Of a DNA stretch of 64,000 bases, positions 35,601 to 56,299 are shown one piece after another; position 1 is the stretch's first letter, and each line of letters starts with the position of its first letter. The notes under the pieces are model-generated. The model did not search any database and was not told the origin of the DNA. It saw nothing but the letters and a program-made list of their open reading frames with translations. The translations under genes and the position numbers were made by a program. Origin of the DNA: Pyxicephalus adspersus (Eukaryota; Chordata; Amphibia; Anura; Pyxicephalidae); the NCBI RefSeq assembly GCF_032062135.1, contig NC_092859.1, positions 42,050,259 through 42,114,258 on the forward strand. Reading direction: 5' to 3'.

Positions 35601-37835
35601 AATCTCCTTCTAAGTTATTTAGAAACTGATGACTGATATATAGGATTATTCCAACCAAAACCTAGTTCAGTTTTGAGTAGATGGTGAGAAGTTTAGTTAA
35701 ACTTGAGCAAAACCTGCAAACTATCCACATCTGAATTGTTCAGGTTGTTGAGATCATTTAGATATGCAACAGGAGGAAAGAGACTGGTATTGGGGAGAGC
35801 AGATCAGGTATTCCAAAAGAAAGTACAGTGTCTCTGAAAGATGAATGGTGATATAAGCCACCAGCATCTACTCAAAACTGACAGTATAATTTTTGCATGG
35901 AATCGCCCAATATTCAGCAGACGGCAGATGTTTTCAATAACTTGTTCCCATTTTTAGCTGCTAGTTCCAGGTTTTGTGCACCTCCCACCAGTAGCCCCTG
36001 CAAGTTTTAGGAAAACGCTGCAAGTTGAAATAATGCCCTACCACAGAATAGCTATACTGCAGCCTTCACCTCCGCATGCCTATCTTCTATGCTTATTTTA
36101 ACGAATGGTTTTATATTCCTCCTAAAGCCAACAACATATCACCAAGAGTGTGTGTGGCTGCTACTATCTATAGTTGTTCTGTTGTATTAAACGTACAGCA
36201 CCAACACACAGTACTGGTGTTCCACTATGCGATAAAATGGAGCAACAGTTAAATTTTTCTGATGACTTTTTGCTTGTCTGTCTTGTGCCTACATTAAGTA
36301 CTGTAGGATCCTGTTTCTGCTACAAAAGTGTAGCCAGTCAGTACTGTGTCATAGGCATGTAGCTAATGTGCAATATATTGGTATACCGAATAGTATCCAA
36401 GTTTTTTTTCTTCTTCTTTTTAAACTCCCAATGCATTGTTTGTTCTCAAGTTACATTATCATTTCTTTTCCTTTTCCTTTTTTGCTTTACATATTTTTTT
36501 GTTTTCAAGATTTGTGCCTGTATAGTCATGACCTTTGCACAAATTTAGTTTTGTTTTCGTTTTTAGTTTAGTAGCTACTTATATAAAATAGATGCAGCCA
36601 TTATTTTGGCATAATGCATTATGCTGCTGCTAAATCTCTGTTACTTGTAACATTTCAGTTTCTCATCTTCTCTTTTTTTCTTTAAGGCTTCTTGTTTAAT
36701 AATGTTGTCATCACATTCCATTTCTACAACTAAATACTCACATTTAAATGTAATACATAGCTAAGTCTGTGTCTTGCAAATAAATATAGAACACAGGTAA
36801 GAATTGCTCACACTGAGAGGGCGGGTTAAAAAATATTCAGTCTAAACTTAGTAAAAATGCATTCACCATAACAACTACCACAACCCACTTCATTTGGTTA
36901 CAGTACCTTGAAATGTGTTGGCTGTTGGATACTGCAATTTGAACATACTTATTTCATATTAAATGTTAAAGTAATATGAAGGCTGCCATTGCTGACCTCC
37001 TTCTATAACAGCTGTATGGTTATCTTTTATGCTGATCCTCTGGTTCCTGTGCATTCATGGACTCATGGAGTTCCGGTCCAGGTCAGGAAGGTCAAAGTAA
37101 TGTTAGAACTGAAGCAAGAGGAAAATCATGACTGCTGGGCTAATAACATTTTTGGAAGTATAGGTTAGTAATGGCAGAATTAAAGTTTATATTATTTTTT
37201 TACCAACACTGACTTACAAGGGAAGACTGTGTTAAAAAATAGTGCTCACATTCCATCCTTTATGATGATCGTCTACACTGACCCTGTGCTACCCAAAGTG
37301 CTTGTGCAAGGTATAAAGATGTTCATAGAGTAATGCTTGGCCTACTTTTATCCACTTCTGTAGCCAAGGGTGGTGTAAGCCGGCATATGATAGTGTTTGA
37401 TCTAATATTCAAGTATTCTAACTGCAGGTCTACTTTAGGATATGTACACATTAGCTACAGTAGATGCTTTTTAAAGTGATAATCATAACACCCATAAATT
37501 GCAGAGATTTCTTGCCATTGAAGATTCGTAGAGATATAAGAAGTTGGTGACTAAAACAGGTCACAAGACAGCAATTATAACGGAAAATATTATTTTTGGA
37601 TGGATTGGTGTTTAATAGCAAACTTATTTCAAGAGCTGTGTTGCCAATCTAGTACCTGGAGAGCACAAGTAGGTCCTTCCAGATGTCTTTGCTGCACCCA
37701 AGAGCCTAAATTAAAAAGCATAAACTGCAATTTTTGTAACAATGATCAATAAGAAGCTATCCAAACACTGCATATACCTAGTTATCTAAAAGAAGTCTGC
37801 ACTTTTATTAGCCAAACCAAAAATGAACAAAATTA

Positions 37836-37881
<46 letters not shown>

Positions 37882-39600
37882 GCATTTAAATGTCCCCACC
37901 TGTTTACACAATTTATAGGGATTTATTTAAAAAACTGTGAATAGAACATATTATTACATATATCAGTGACTTTTAATAACAGAAATGAGTAGCTGTCCAG
38001 TTGGTTAATCTTACAGAATGTTTCTGTTTTGTGCCATTCTTTAATGTTCCTGCATATGTTTGACACTAGTGAGGTATTCAAGACTGTCACTTTGCCCATT
38101 TAGGAATCCTAAAAGCCGGCCTCCTAGGACATACTCATCCCCACACTTCTTCTCTACTCAATCATGTTCTAACTCTAAGGTAGCAGAGCTTCTGGATATG
38201 GGGGGGGGCATATGACCCCCCCTATGTTACAGTGCCCAGCCCGAATCCCCAGGTCAGCAAACTGGCCCATGGAAAGACAAAGACATCATCTGGCTTGGTT
38301 AACTCCAACACCAATATACTCTGGAGATGGATCAGTAAGTAAAGGAGGATGGGATATCAGGAAGCACTGTCTTTTTACCCTGAATGTGCAGGTGACGGTG
38401 TTATTTTAGGTAGATGTGTTCCTATTTTCCTATTCTTTTGTTCTCGCCACTTGAGCCCCTATATGCACTAAGCAGCGTAACTGAGGTTGACTTGCAAGCC
38501 TAAATAGGGTTGCTCAGGATTACTGCATTTGTACATCATCATTGTCCTTTGGACAATAAATATTGTATATTTTCAACCCAAATATTTTTTTTTAGATTGT
38601 GAGCAATGAGGGTTTAAAACCTCTGTCAGGGTATACTTGATGCCCCCATTAGCGCACACTGCACATGTTTCCACAATACAGTTTCCCTAGTTTGGGTAAC
38701 CCCACCACACCTTTCCCTGCACTGTGCAAGACAATGTACTATATGCGGTGCAGTGTGCTGCTGAAAAAGGAGGATATCTGACTTCTGAATATCAAGCACT
38801 GAGCAGCCAATTCAAATAAATGTACTTCCTCAACACAGCGCAAGGTAGTTTGTGACATGAATGTGTGTCCACATATATGTGTGACTAGGTCCTATGGAAA
38901 ATTTCCCTGATAGTGAAAACCATAACCCAGACAGGAAATCTCCCCATGGAGATGAAACTAGAACTCATTGGAAGCTCTTTTCTGCACTACCCGGAACTAA
39001 AAAGAGAAAGGAAAGTTGCACTTTAAGTGTAGTACTGTGTTAACCATCTGGTCATAATTTAGTATTTATTTGTTTTCTGTATCCTACATACATGCAGACC
39101 CCCTTTTGGTCTTTCCTGAGCTTTGCTGTATGATTTACAGGACACTTTCATGTGTTATATTAACCACGAGAGGAAAACAATTCTGGTAGCTTTGGCCTCT
39201 TCATTTGGCAGATAGTATCTTGAATAAAGCACGTTTTTTTAAGTCATCTTCAGAGTACACTGTGTATCGTAATAATATCATTTTATGTCTTTTGTAGTTG
39301 ATGTTCATAAAGTTCTGTATTGTTTCTTCAGACATGTGACTGCTATTACACATTTCTTTCCAATTGGATAAACTGGCCTAGATTCACCTTCCTGGTAAAT
39401 GCTATATGGTGTATGAACTCTTGTGTTTACCTATATTCTGAATGGCATTAATGGCCAATGTTGATCACAATATAATTTATTATTTTTTTTTTTTTTATCT
39501 AACTGAGATGACATGTATGTTTTTAATAACCTGATGGTCTTTTATTCAATACAAATGATGATCTAAATAAACTTTGAATGGCTGTAATTGTATTGTTTGT
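35601..39600 (+). other. tbc1d9b: tbc1d9b 3' UTR candidate region
   Basis: No coding potential. AATAAA signals occur at 36779-36784, near 39222 and at about 39566. The last is followed by about 20 nt and then a GT-rich stretch (ATTGTATTGTTTGTG), a good cleavage-site context. Either a short (about 1.2 kb) or long (about 4 kb) 3' UTR is possible; transcript ends are needed to decide. An (AT)n tract is at 37838-37875. Confidence 0.45.
37838..37875. repeat. (AT)n microsatellite
   Basis: About 19 AT dinucleotides, ending in TATGTATG. Confidence 0.95.
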
Positions 39601-39898
39601 GTTTTTTTTCACCCGTAATGTACTAATTAGATTAAAGCTTAAAAATTCCCTGATTAGTGAAAACCATAACCATGGATGTTTGTTACTCTGTATAGAGCTA
39701 CAAATATATATCCCCATTGGTTTCTGAAAAGTCACATAGCCTTATCTGTACAATAGTGGTTTGGAGATAATTGGATCTCCATGAAGCTTCTTTACTGCAA
39801 TTTACAATTACCCTCTGTGCCAATTTACACATCTTTCTCAGTTCTGCCATTATCACAGAACTATCATACTCAATATTTGAAGTGTAGACGAATTACAG

Positions 39899-39930
39899 TT
39901 CAATTCAATTCAATTCAATTCAGTTCAATT
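39899..39930. repeat. AATTC pentamer tandem repeat
   Basis: About six copies of CAATT or a one-base variant. Confidence 0.9.
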
Positions 39931-40139
39931 ATGATGTTCATCATAGCTGTGTGCTTAAAAAGTGAGTAAAGCTTAAAATTCCTATAAAAGTTTTTATTTC
40001 TATACATGAAAACATTTACTGTATAAACTGAATAAGATTTTGCTTTCCTTTGAATCACTGCATTAATGTTTAGTTGTAAACCAAAGTTTATAAGAAATGC
40101 TGCACATCTGTGTTGCAAGGAGTCGACTATCTTCTGGCA

Positions 40140-40770
40140 CCTGTATTCCAGCCCAGGATGATTAGATTACATTCCACAACCCTCACAAGTTTCTATTGGA
40201 CCAAGGTGATTGGACGGGCCACTTCATAACATTATTCTTGTTTATCTGGAACCAAGATATTGCTCATTTACTGTGTAGTTGTGGGGTCTTTGTCCCATTT
40301 CAAGGGCATTTCCTATTTGGCATAAGGCAACATGACATTCAAGAAATTTGTATTGAAATGGATGTATGATCCCTGGTATGAGACAAATAGGCCCAACGCC
40401 ATAATATAAGAAACATCATAATGCTTACACCACCATGCTTCACTGTCTTCACAGTGTACTGTAGCTTAAATTCAGTGTTTGGTGGTTGTCTGACAAACTG
40501 CAGCCCCTACACCCAAAAAGAACAATCTTACTATTATCAGACCACACATTGTTATGTCATTTCTCCTTAGGCCAGTCAATGTTTTCTTTTGGCAAAATAA
40601 CCTCTTCAGCACATCTTTTTTTTCAACACTGGCATTCTTGCCAGATGGCTTCATATAGTAATAATAATAACTAATTGTAACAACACTCACAGGTAACTTT
40701 AGACCTTCTTTATTCTTCCTGTAGCTGATAATTGTTGAGTCTGCCATTTTGGCTATTCTATCCATTCCAA
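40140..40770 (-). pseudogene. Decayed Tc1-like transposase
   Basis: Read on the minus strand, 40546-40511 gives VWSDNSKIVLFG, the first-Asp motif of Tc1 transposases (usually WSDESKF.LFG). 40449-40424 gives KTVKHGGVSIM, matching the usual KHGGGSVMVWG block. The frame is broken repeatedly between blocks and no terminal repeats were found. Confidence 0.75.
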
Positions 40771-43700
40771 TGCTAGTTTTCTGTTTTATTTTGTGTATTT
40801 CAGCCTAATAGTTTATTTTCTTCACTTTTTGTAAAGAAATAACACAAATTTGATTCATTTTTGTTCCATGTTTTGATTTGGAATTCAATGTGCAGTGTAC
40901 CCAGTGCATTTGTGTGTATAGGGATTAAAGCTATTATAAAGATTTTGAGCTATATTCACTTTTGTATACACACGGCTATAATTCTGAACACAACTGTATG
41001 TTGCCCCAGATATGTACAATGACAAAATCTTAGCAATAAATAGCATTGAGGATGATTCAAGTGATAACAAGGATCTTATGAGGGAGCACCATGGTGGTCT
41101 GATGCAGAACTTTACAGCTGAGGTGTGGGAGGTATTTTAGCACCGTGATCAGTCAGTATTTGTTTTTTTTTTTTCTACATTAGCTGTTACCTGTGTCCCC
41201 AGGAATTTTCATTTTTATACTGTGACATTGTGCTCTTTATGCACAATTAAAGCAATGTACAAATGCTAGATTTTTATTGCCTGAGGCTCATCCAAAAATC
41301 TAATGTCTGTAAAGTGATCCATCCTGCCAAACTGCTAAAAAAGACTTTTAATGACTGCTGTTTCTGTGAAGAACACAATGGGGCACCTCCTGTTCATTCA
41401 CTGATCATTTTTTAGTGACAATAATTGTCATTCACTGGTTGTCTTAAAGCTGTTTTTTATAGGTATTCTGTTGTATTGCTGATCCCATTCTGGGTCCTCC
41501 CTAGCACTGGCACCACAATAAAGAAAATGGGTGGGACATTGTATTGACATCCCCTGCTTCTCTTGGCTTCATATATTTCACATTACCTATGAGAAAGGTC
41601 AAAGACACGTATATGTACCCCACTACACTACAATACTAATATGTTAGTCATGCGAAGAAGTATGCCCCATGGATAGTGTTTACACATTTGAACCGTGCCT
41701 ACAGACAAAGCTGAAATACTCAAACAAATAACGTGAAATTGGTGTTTCTTGTTGACTTTATGATGACATCATGCCGAGATCTAAAGAACTTTCTGGGGTA
41801 CTTAGCAGTGGAGTTTGAGTCTGTAAAGACTAACCACTGTAAGCAAATTAACCTAGATGTGGGATTTATTTCAGACAATATTTCCAGAACTGTCTGGCTC
41901 ACAAATTTTCACACAAATGATTATGATTGGATACTAAGAAACTCTCCAAGAACCCTAAAATGTAATTGCAGAATCTGCAGGTATATCTTGCAACAATTAG
42001 TAAACTTGTCTACAATCAGAAAGTGATTGGTAGAAGGAAGGTATAACAGAAAAATAATTTACTCTACAAAAAGAGCATAAAAGAATGACTATAGTTTTCC
42101 ACTATGAATACAGGCAAAGTCAAGCCCATGTGGAATGTTGCCAGATGAATCAATAAGGTGTTTTGTGAACCCTACACTAATTGGTAAGCATAGTTGTTTG
42201 AAACATGAAGTCTTCAAATCAGCTATAAATTCTGCAAGTTTGGTAAATGCCTAAAAACGTGAGACCTTCTGAAAGATGAACCACAAATAGTTCTTTCAAT
42301 AGGGTAATATATATAAAGTATGCTAGCAAAGTAATTGCAGTAATTTTTTGTATCCATCTACTGTTTTGTAAACACAAACTGTTAAAATCAACTAAATTGT
42401 ATTGTGCATCTACTACTGTTTGTTTTATAACCTCGTGGAGTGTTTTCTTTGAATGTTTCGCCTTTTCTTTTTGTTTTCTGTACTTTCATTGTTGTTTAAC
42501 GTTTTTGATTACTGTACCAGTAATTTATATCTGGTTAGATAAAAAATAAAAATGATTTTGTAAAAAAAAAAATAGTGGGTTATGGAATAAGTTTGGTCAA
42601 GGCTCCGATTCGAATCCCATTGAAATGTTGTGCAGGGGTCAAAACCAACCCTCTCATAGTTGTAGTAGTGATGAGGCAGAACTGAAAAGTGATGCCAAAA
42701 TATGTGACAGTACAAGAAGAATGTGGTGTTTAATAAAAAACAAAACTTAGGGCCACTGGCTAGATGAAGACGGGAACATAAAGTTCCTTCCAGTTAAGTT
42801 GAATAATTGATCTAGAACAGATTATATATTAGTTATGTTTACCATCATTTGTTGTTTGGCCTTACTGCACTTTCTGTATACACCAGCAGCAGAGGACAAA
42901 TATATTTTTTCTCCAGATTGGGTTGGGCAGAGCAGAGTAGAATCTCCACCAATGTTCCTATGCTATCCGGGGCCCCAACAGGATCTCTCCAGATTTTGCC
43001 AGCTATCATCTGCAGCTATGAAGCTCCAAGTAGCTTAGCTTAAATAAGCATTTCAAATTCACAAGAACAAAACACCTCAGTTGTATTTCATTAACTTCAG
43101 CACTATATTGGTGTGTTCATTTTTTATTTTTAGTGGTGTAAACATTCTTATTAAGCCCAGCGACAGAACAGTTATTGTTAAGATAAGTTTTTTCATGAAA
43201 TTCTGAATTTATTCTTTGAATATACATCTATCTACATGCTAAGAATAAGAATTAGGACATGTGAGTCAGCAAATGTTATCCATTCCCTTGCAAAGCCAAA
43301 GTCATTGGGAAAATATATTAATTCTAGCTTTTATTAATAAACAGCTAGTCACAGATTTAATTATTTAATGCTTATTTAATTCTAATAAATATTTTAATTT
43401 TAGATTGGAACGTTTAAGAAAGCGTCTTATCAAATTTAATAGGTTAAAAACAAATGAACAATTTAAAAAAAAAAAGGGTAATTCTTATGAGAATAATTGT
43501 TTACTGATAGGATTATTGGGTGGTAAATAATTAATTCCTAAAACATACAATGCTTTCATTAAAATATCATACTTATTCTTATTAAGTTGTGTGTAAGACA
43601 TGTGTATGACAAATATTTGTGCCATTTGGTGACTAAAGATCAATAGGACTTACTTCCATGTGGAATGTTGGATCCATTCAGAACTCTGCTCCATATAGTG

Positions 43701-43880
43701 AACAAGGGTGCTATGCTCATGTAGAAGAATGTAAGAATTTGCTTTGTTTCAGTTAGCTAAACTAAATTCCTGAATAAAGCTAAATTCCTGGTGCATGAAA
43801 ACAATTCTTTGAAAAGTGGAGCTCTGGCTAAAAAAAAACAAAACAAAAAAAAAACATATTCCCTGGCAGTTATCCTTGTT

Positions 43881-43960
43881 TGATTGTACAGCGCTGCATA
43901 ATATGTTGATGCTATATATATATATATAAATCCTGTTTATTATTATTAATAATAATATTA
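43881..43960 (+). repeat. SINE/LINE 3' tail fragment
   Basis: GTACAGCGCTGCATAATATG, then GATGCTATATA and AT- and ATT-rich repeats: the tail motif of the SINE at 1429. Confidence 0.7.
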
Positions 43961-45852
43961 TTAATGCTCAAATGTGATGCCACATATATGTGGACTTTAT
44001 GTTCACAAAATAATATTGGGGCTTGTGCCAATTGCATGAGTTTGAGATGCTTCTGAGATTTCACAAAATTCACTGACTGACATCTGACCTGTAGTCAAAA
44101 AAAGTAACAAAATCCAGCCACAGTTAAAAAAAAAAGTTTTAAGTTTTAAAGTATATTTTTTAGTTTGGGTACACTTTAACTTGTCTTTTACATTCAAGGC
44201 TAGATGTTTAGTAAATCTCCAACAACTGGTTGCAGCTACATGTCAGAGCCTTGGAACAACCTTTGTGTGCTCATGACTCATAGTCACCTGATCTGCATTG
44301 TGAACACAAACTAGGAAGAATATCGCTGTTTATGAAAGTCATTATATAAGCAAAACTCGTGGACAGAAAATGAGGTCATGTCTCCAAGGCCTAGAATGAC
44401 TCAGGTAATCTAGCGCAGGTACAATCACTTGACAGCTCCTTTCATTCATAAATGCAAGTCATATATGTAAACAAGAATGCTATTATATTTTTCCATAATT
44501 AAAGTGTATAATTAGTTAACCATTTTATGTATATTTATGAAAGAACAACAAAAGTATTAATTATTATAAAATAATAGTTTCTGTTGTAGTAATGTGTGTG
44601 TTAATGTGATCTGGTGCCACAATGTGATAATGTGGATTGTAATGCGGCAACACAACTCGACACACACGAGCTGCAGCACACCGCAATACATAGTAAAGGA
44701 CTACATAAAAATGCTGTATTACGGTCTATTCCTATGTGTTGGTCGTCCAATGCATATTAACACATAAATACCAACTAGGTAAAATATATCATTATATTAT
44801 CCTCACACAAAGTGCTTCTTATTATCAAGTCAGACACAAGTCAGAACTCCCGGTCTGCATATCTCTTCACAGTCAGTGAGCACAGATATCATTGGATTAA
44901 CATAGCAGCCACAGCTAGGATATCAATGGCAGCATTGGTTGTATCTTAATTTAGGTTTATGTTTTTTAATCTGTATTCTTTATATTGCTTTTTGAGTATG
45001 TAGCTAGGTAAATAATAAAAAATAGGTTTCCCATAAAAGTTTTTGTATAGTCAAATTACCTTTGGTTTTTATATCAGCACGCCCCCCCCACACAATTTAA
45101 AATATATTTATATATAATAAAAATAACATTTATATAAAAAAATATTTTTTTTATATAAATTAGGGAATTAGAAAATCCCCATTAGTTCAATGTTGCTGGT
45201 TTTGTATTCTTGGGAAAATTTATCTTGGAAGTTATGAAAATAAAAGTGTCACAATATTATAATTATCACAAAGTATTTATATATAGCATAACATATTACG
45301 CAGCGCTTTACAAAGTCCATAGTCATGTCACAATAGACAGAATAAATATGGTCCATTGTATTATTTTGGATTATCTCTTTCTTTTCAAGAAAGTTCCAGC
45401 AGTGAACTGACCTCAGTATTTAGGTACTAATTAGGTCAGGGAGGTGTTACATTATATCTGAACTTGGTATTTATAGATGTGGGTGAGTAGATATAAGGGG
45501 AGAATAGCCATGCCACCTTTTTCCTGTACAGATGACTGCAGCAGTAATAATACTGTGACATGTGGCCCTCTCTCCATTGTAATACACACTGCCTGTGACT
45601 CAGCAGCTCCACATGTCAGCTAGGATATGACATACACAGGCCAGTATGACAGCACAGACCCAGCCTGGGTCCCATGATCACTTTATGATGTAAGGTCACA
45701 TGATGCCCATAGGGCCCTTACAGGGGGGATGAGTACATTGGAAGTTTCATGCTATTGAATCATCTCAGAGTGACAGAGGAATAAAATGTCCACAAGGTGG
45801 CACTATAGGTGGATCAGTATGAGGCCTGACATGACTAAGCACTGATATTCTC

Positions 45853-45950
45853 ATAAATCCTATATATTATTATTATCATTATTATTATTAATAGACAGGA
45901 TGGATTTATATAGTGCCAACATATTACGCAGCGCTGTACAATAAATCTTG
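45853..45950 (-). repeat. SINE/LINE 3' tail fragment, reverse
   Basis: (TTA)n followed by GGATTTATATAGTGCCAACA, TATTACGCAGCGCTGTACAA. A shorter relic lies at 45286-45330. Confidence 0.7.
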
Positions 45951-46174
45951 ATATAGGTCAATTTTTCTGCATACAATTAGAATTACATCAAAAACTTTTC
46001 AGAACTTTTCATTAGTTTTTATTGTAATGAAGCCAAGCTGTATATACAATAATAAGCATTGGGCACATTGGGATTTCTTACAACGCCACATGCTGTAGAA
46101 TAGGTAATATATCACATAGGAGAGTCAAACCTCTCCCATACAAACCCATCTCCTGATCACTGTACTTGTCTGAC

Positions 46175-46390
46175 GTGTGTACAGTCATCCCTGCTACAGT
46201 GGATTGATGGACAACTGTGTGAGAATGACCACTATGTATTTCAATGGAGGAGAGCACAGTGGGGTGCTGCTCACTTGCACCCCTTCCCCTTTAGAACAGA
46301 ATAATGCTGTGTGTAGAGTGCTCGTTCATTCATCAGTCACTGGAAACAATCACAACAGATCATTTCCAGCGACAATCATCTGATATCCAT
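46175..46390 (+). repeat. Degraded Harbinger-like MITE
   Basis: It shares AGAGCACAGTGGGGTGCTGC and GTAGAGTGCTCGTTCATTC with the 12148, 27957 and 30327 copies; termini are worn. Confidence 0.45.
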
Positions 46391-46532
46391 CATATATTTG
46401 TACAGGACATTGCTCCTCTCCCCATACAATACATGGGAATGCAAAAGCAGATTGATGGGGATTACTTTTATAATTGGGACAAACTGAAAAATGGCACCAA
46501 GAAGAGGGAAAAAAGTTAGGCACCAGGACCAA

Positions 46533-46730
46533 CAAGGGAGGGCCAGGATTTAGGTGGTGAAGAGGAAAGGTTCAGGTTGGGGGGATTAGATTTGGGCAAT
46601 ATCCAGGAAGGGGGTAAGGTCAGACATTGACAAGGGAGGGGCAGGATTTATGTGTTGGAGAGAAGGGTTCAGGTTGGGGGGATTAGATTTGGGCAATATC
46701 CAGGAAGGGGGTAAGGTCAGGCACTGACAA
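46533..46730. repeat. 98-bp tandem duplication
   Basis: Two units (46533-46630, 46631-46730), each with AGGTTCAGGTTGGGG-type sequence, GATTAGATTTGGGCAATATC and CAGGAAGGGGGTAAGG, about 650-850 bp upstream of the sqstm1 start codon. Confidence 0.85.
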
Positions 46731-47068
46731 TAGGGTTTAGACCTGGGCACTGGACAAGAAGGGGGTCCTACTACTCACTACACCCCTCATTTTCCCTATA
46801 GGGCTGCGGCAGGTAGATGCTTCCATGTAGTGGCTCCCCAGCAGCATTTCAGGGGTGAATTGGCCCTTGGGGTTGGAGGGATTGGGCACCATCCAGGAAA
46901 GGGTTAGGCAGTGAGAAGGACAGAGGCACTGAGATTGGGCAGTGGGCAGGATGTTGGCACTGGGTAAGGTATGACACTGCACAGGGTAGGTCCTCAGTAG
47001 TCCTGCCTTCTGTTATTTCTGGATGTTTCGAGAAGCCGTCCCTCACTCACCTCCCTGATTCCCCCTTT

Positions 47069-47088
47069 GTTTTGCTATGTCACCGTGA
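47069..47088 (-). promoter_or_regulatory. sqstm1: Extended antioxidant-response element (NRF2/MAF type)
   Basis: The minus strand reads TCACGGTGACATAGCAAAAC. Against the consensus TMAnnRTGAYnnnGCRwwww all fixed positions match and only one of the four trailing w positions differs. Mammalian SQSTM1 is a known NRF2 target. Confidence 0.7.
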
Positions 47089-47237
47089 CATCATATAAAG
47101 AAGTGGTCGTGTTTACCTGTGTCACGTCACAGTGTGTGGGCGTGCCTGTATATTCAGTCATAATATGGAGTGGGCAGGCCTTGGCTGTGTGTCGTCATCA
47201 GTAAGGGGCGGGGCGGTGAAGCAGCGGGCCGGTGGGT

Positions 47238-47248
47238 GGGGACTTTCC
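47238..47248 (+). promoter_or_regulatory. sqstm1: NF-kappaB site
   Basis: GGGGACTTTCC is a textbook kappaB decamer with an extra G. It lies 13 bp upstream of the TATA box. Confidence 0.65.
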
Positions 47249-47260
47249 GTAGGAGGTGTT

Positions 47261-47266
47261 TATATA
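47261..47266 (+). promoter_or_regulatory. sqstm1: TATA box of sqstm1
   Basis: TATATA in TGTTTATATACAG, about 125 bp upstream of the ATG and downstream of the GC box. Confidence 0.65.
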
Positions 47267-47389
47267 CAGAGCTCCTCGGTCTCCGGAGTCAGGTCACGGG
47301 ATACACAGAGCCGGAGCTGCACTTAGTTCGGTGTTCATATTTCCAGCTGCGACATTCATCCAGGAAGAGAGATTCGTCCAGCCGCCGCC

Positions 47390-55963
<8,574 letters not shown>

Positions 55964-56078
55964 TAGCAGCAGCTCCTTTCTCTTTCTATCATAACTCAGC
56001 CTTTCCTATGCTGCCATAAATTATAAGTATTGGCTTACTTATATATCACAGCTTTCACCACTGTTTAATGAGATTTTC

Positions 56079-56084
56079 AATAAA
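56079..56084 (+). terminator. sqstm1: sqstm1 polyadenylation signal
   Basis: AATAAA 116 bp after the stop codon. A second AATAAA at 56289-56294 is an alternative. Confidence 0.6.
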
Positions 56085-56299
56085 ATCTAATAGATGGTAG
56101 GGAGTCAAGTTTTTGCAGTCAGATCATTAATATTTTAAACATTGCATTTTGTACGTTGAAGTGGTTTCACTGTTCTTTTAGGGTAACTCAGAACTGCTGG
56201 ATTCTGCTGTAATAATAGGCAGAAGTAAATTCTAAGTTTGAGGTATGCTGAGAATGAGAAGATTATTAACATAGTATGTCTCTTCTGTAATAAAGAGTC

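Larger units (their letters stand above)
39600..47060. other. Intergenic interval between tbc1d9b and sqstm1
   Basis: No gene recognised. It contains an AATTC pentamer tract (39899-39930), a decayed Tc1 element (40140-40770), fragments of SINE/LINE tails (43881, 45286, 45853), a degraded Harbinger-like MITE (46175-46390) and a 98-bp tandem duplication (46533-46730). Open frames of 60-97 codons here (for example 41733-42026) show no family motif. Confidence 0.6.
47060..47389 (+). promoter_or_regulatory. sqstm1: sqstm1 promoter and 5' UTR
   Basis: The DNA becomes GC- and CpG-rich. Visible sites in order: a near-perfect extended antioxidant-response element on the minus strand (47069-47088); a CRE-like GTCACGTCAC (47121-47130); an Sp1-type GC box GGGGCGGGGC (47205-47214); a consensus kappaB site GGGGACTTTCC (47238-47248); and a TATA box TATATA (47261-47266). 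Transcription would start near 47290-47300, giving a 5' UTR of about 90-100 nt before GCCGCCGCCATG. Function is inferred from motif matches. Confidence 0.75.

Noticed and set aside
41733..42026. 97-codon open frame between tbc1d9b and sqstm1
   Set aside because: No recognisable motif, no splice partners and AT-rich composition like its surroundings.
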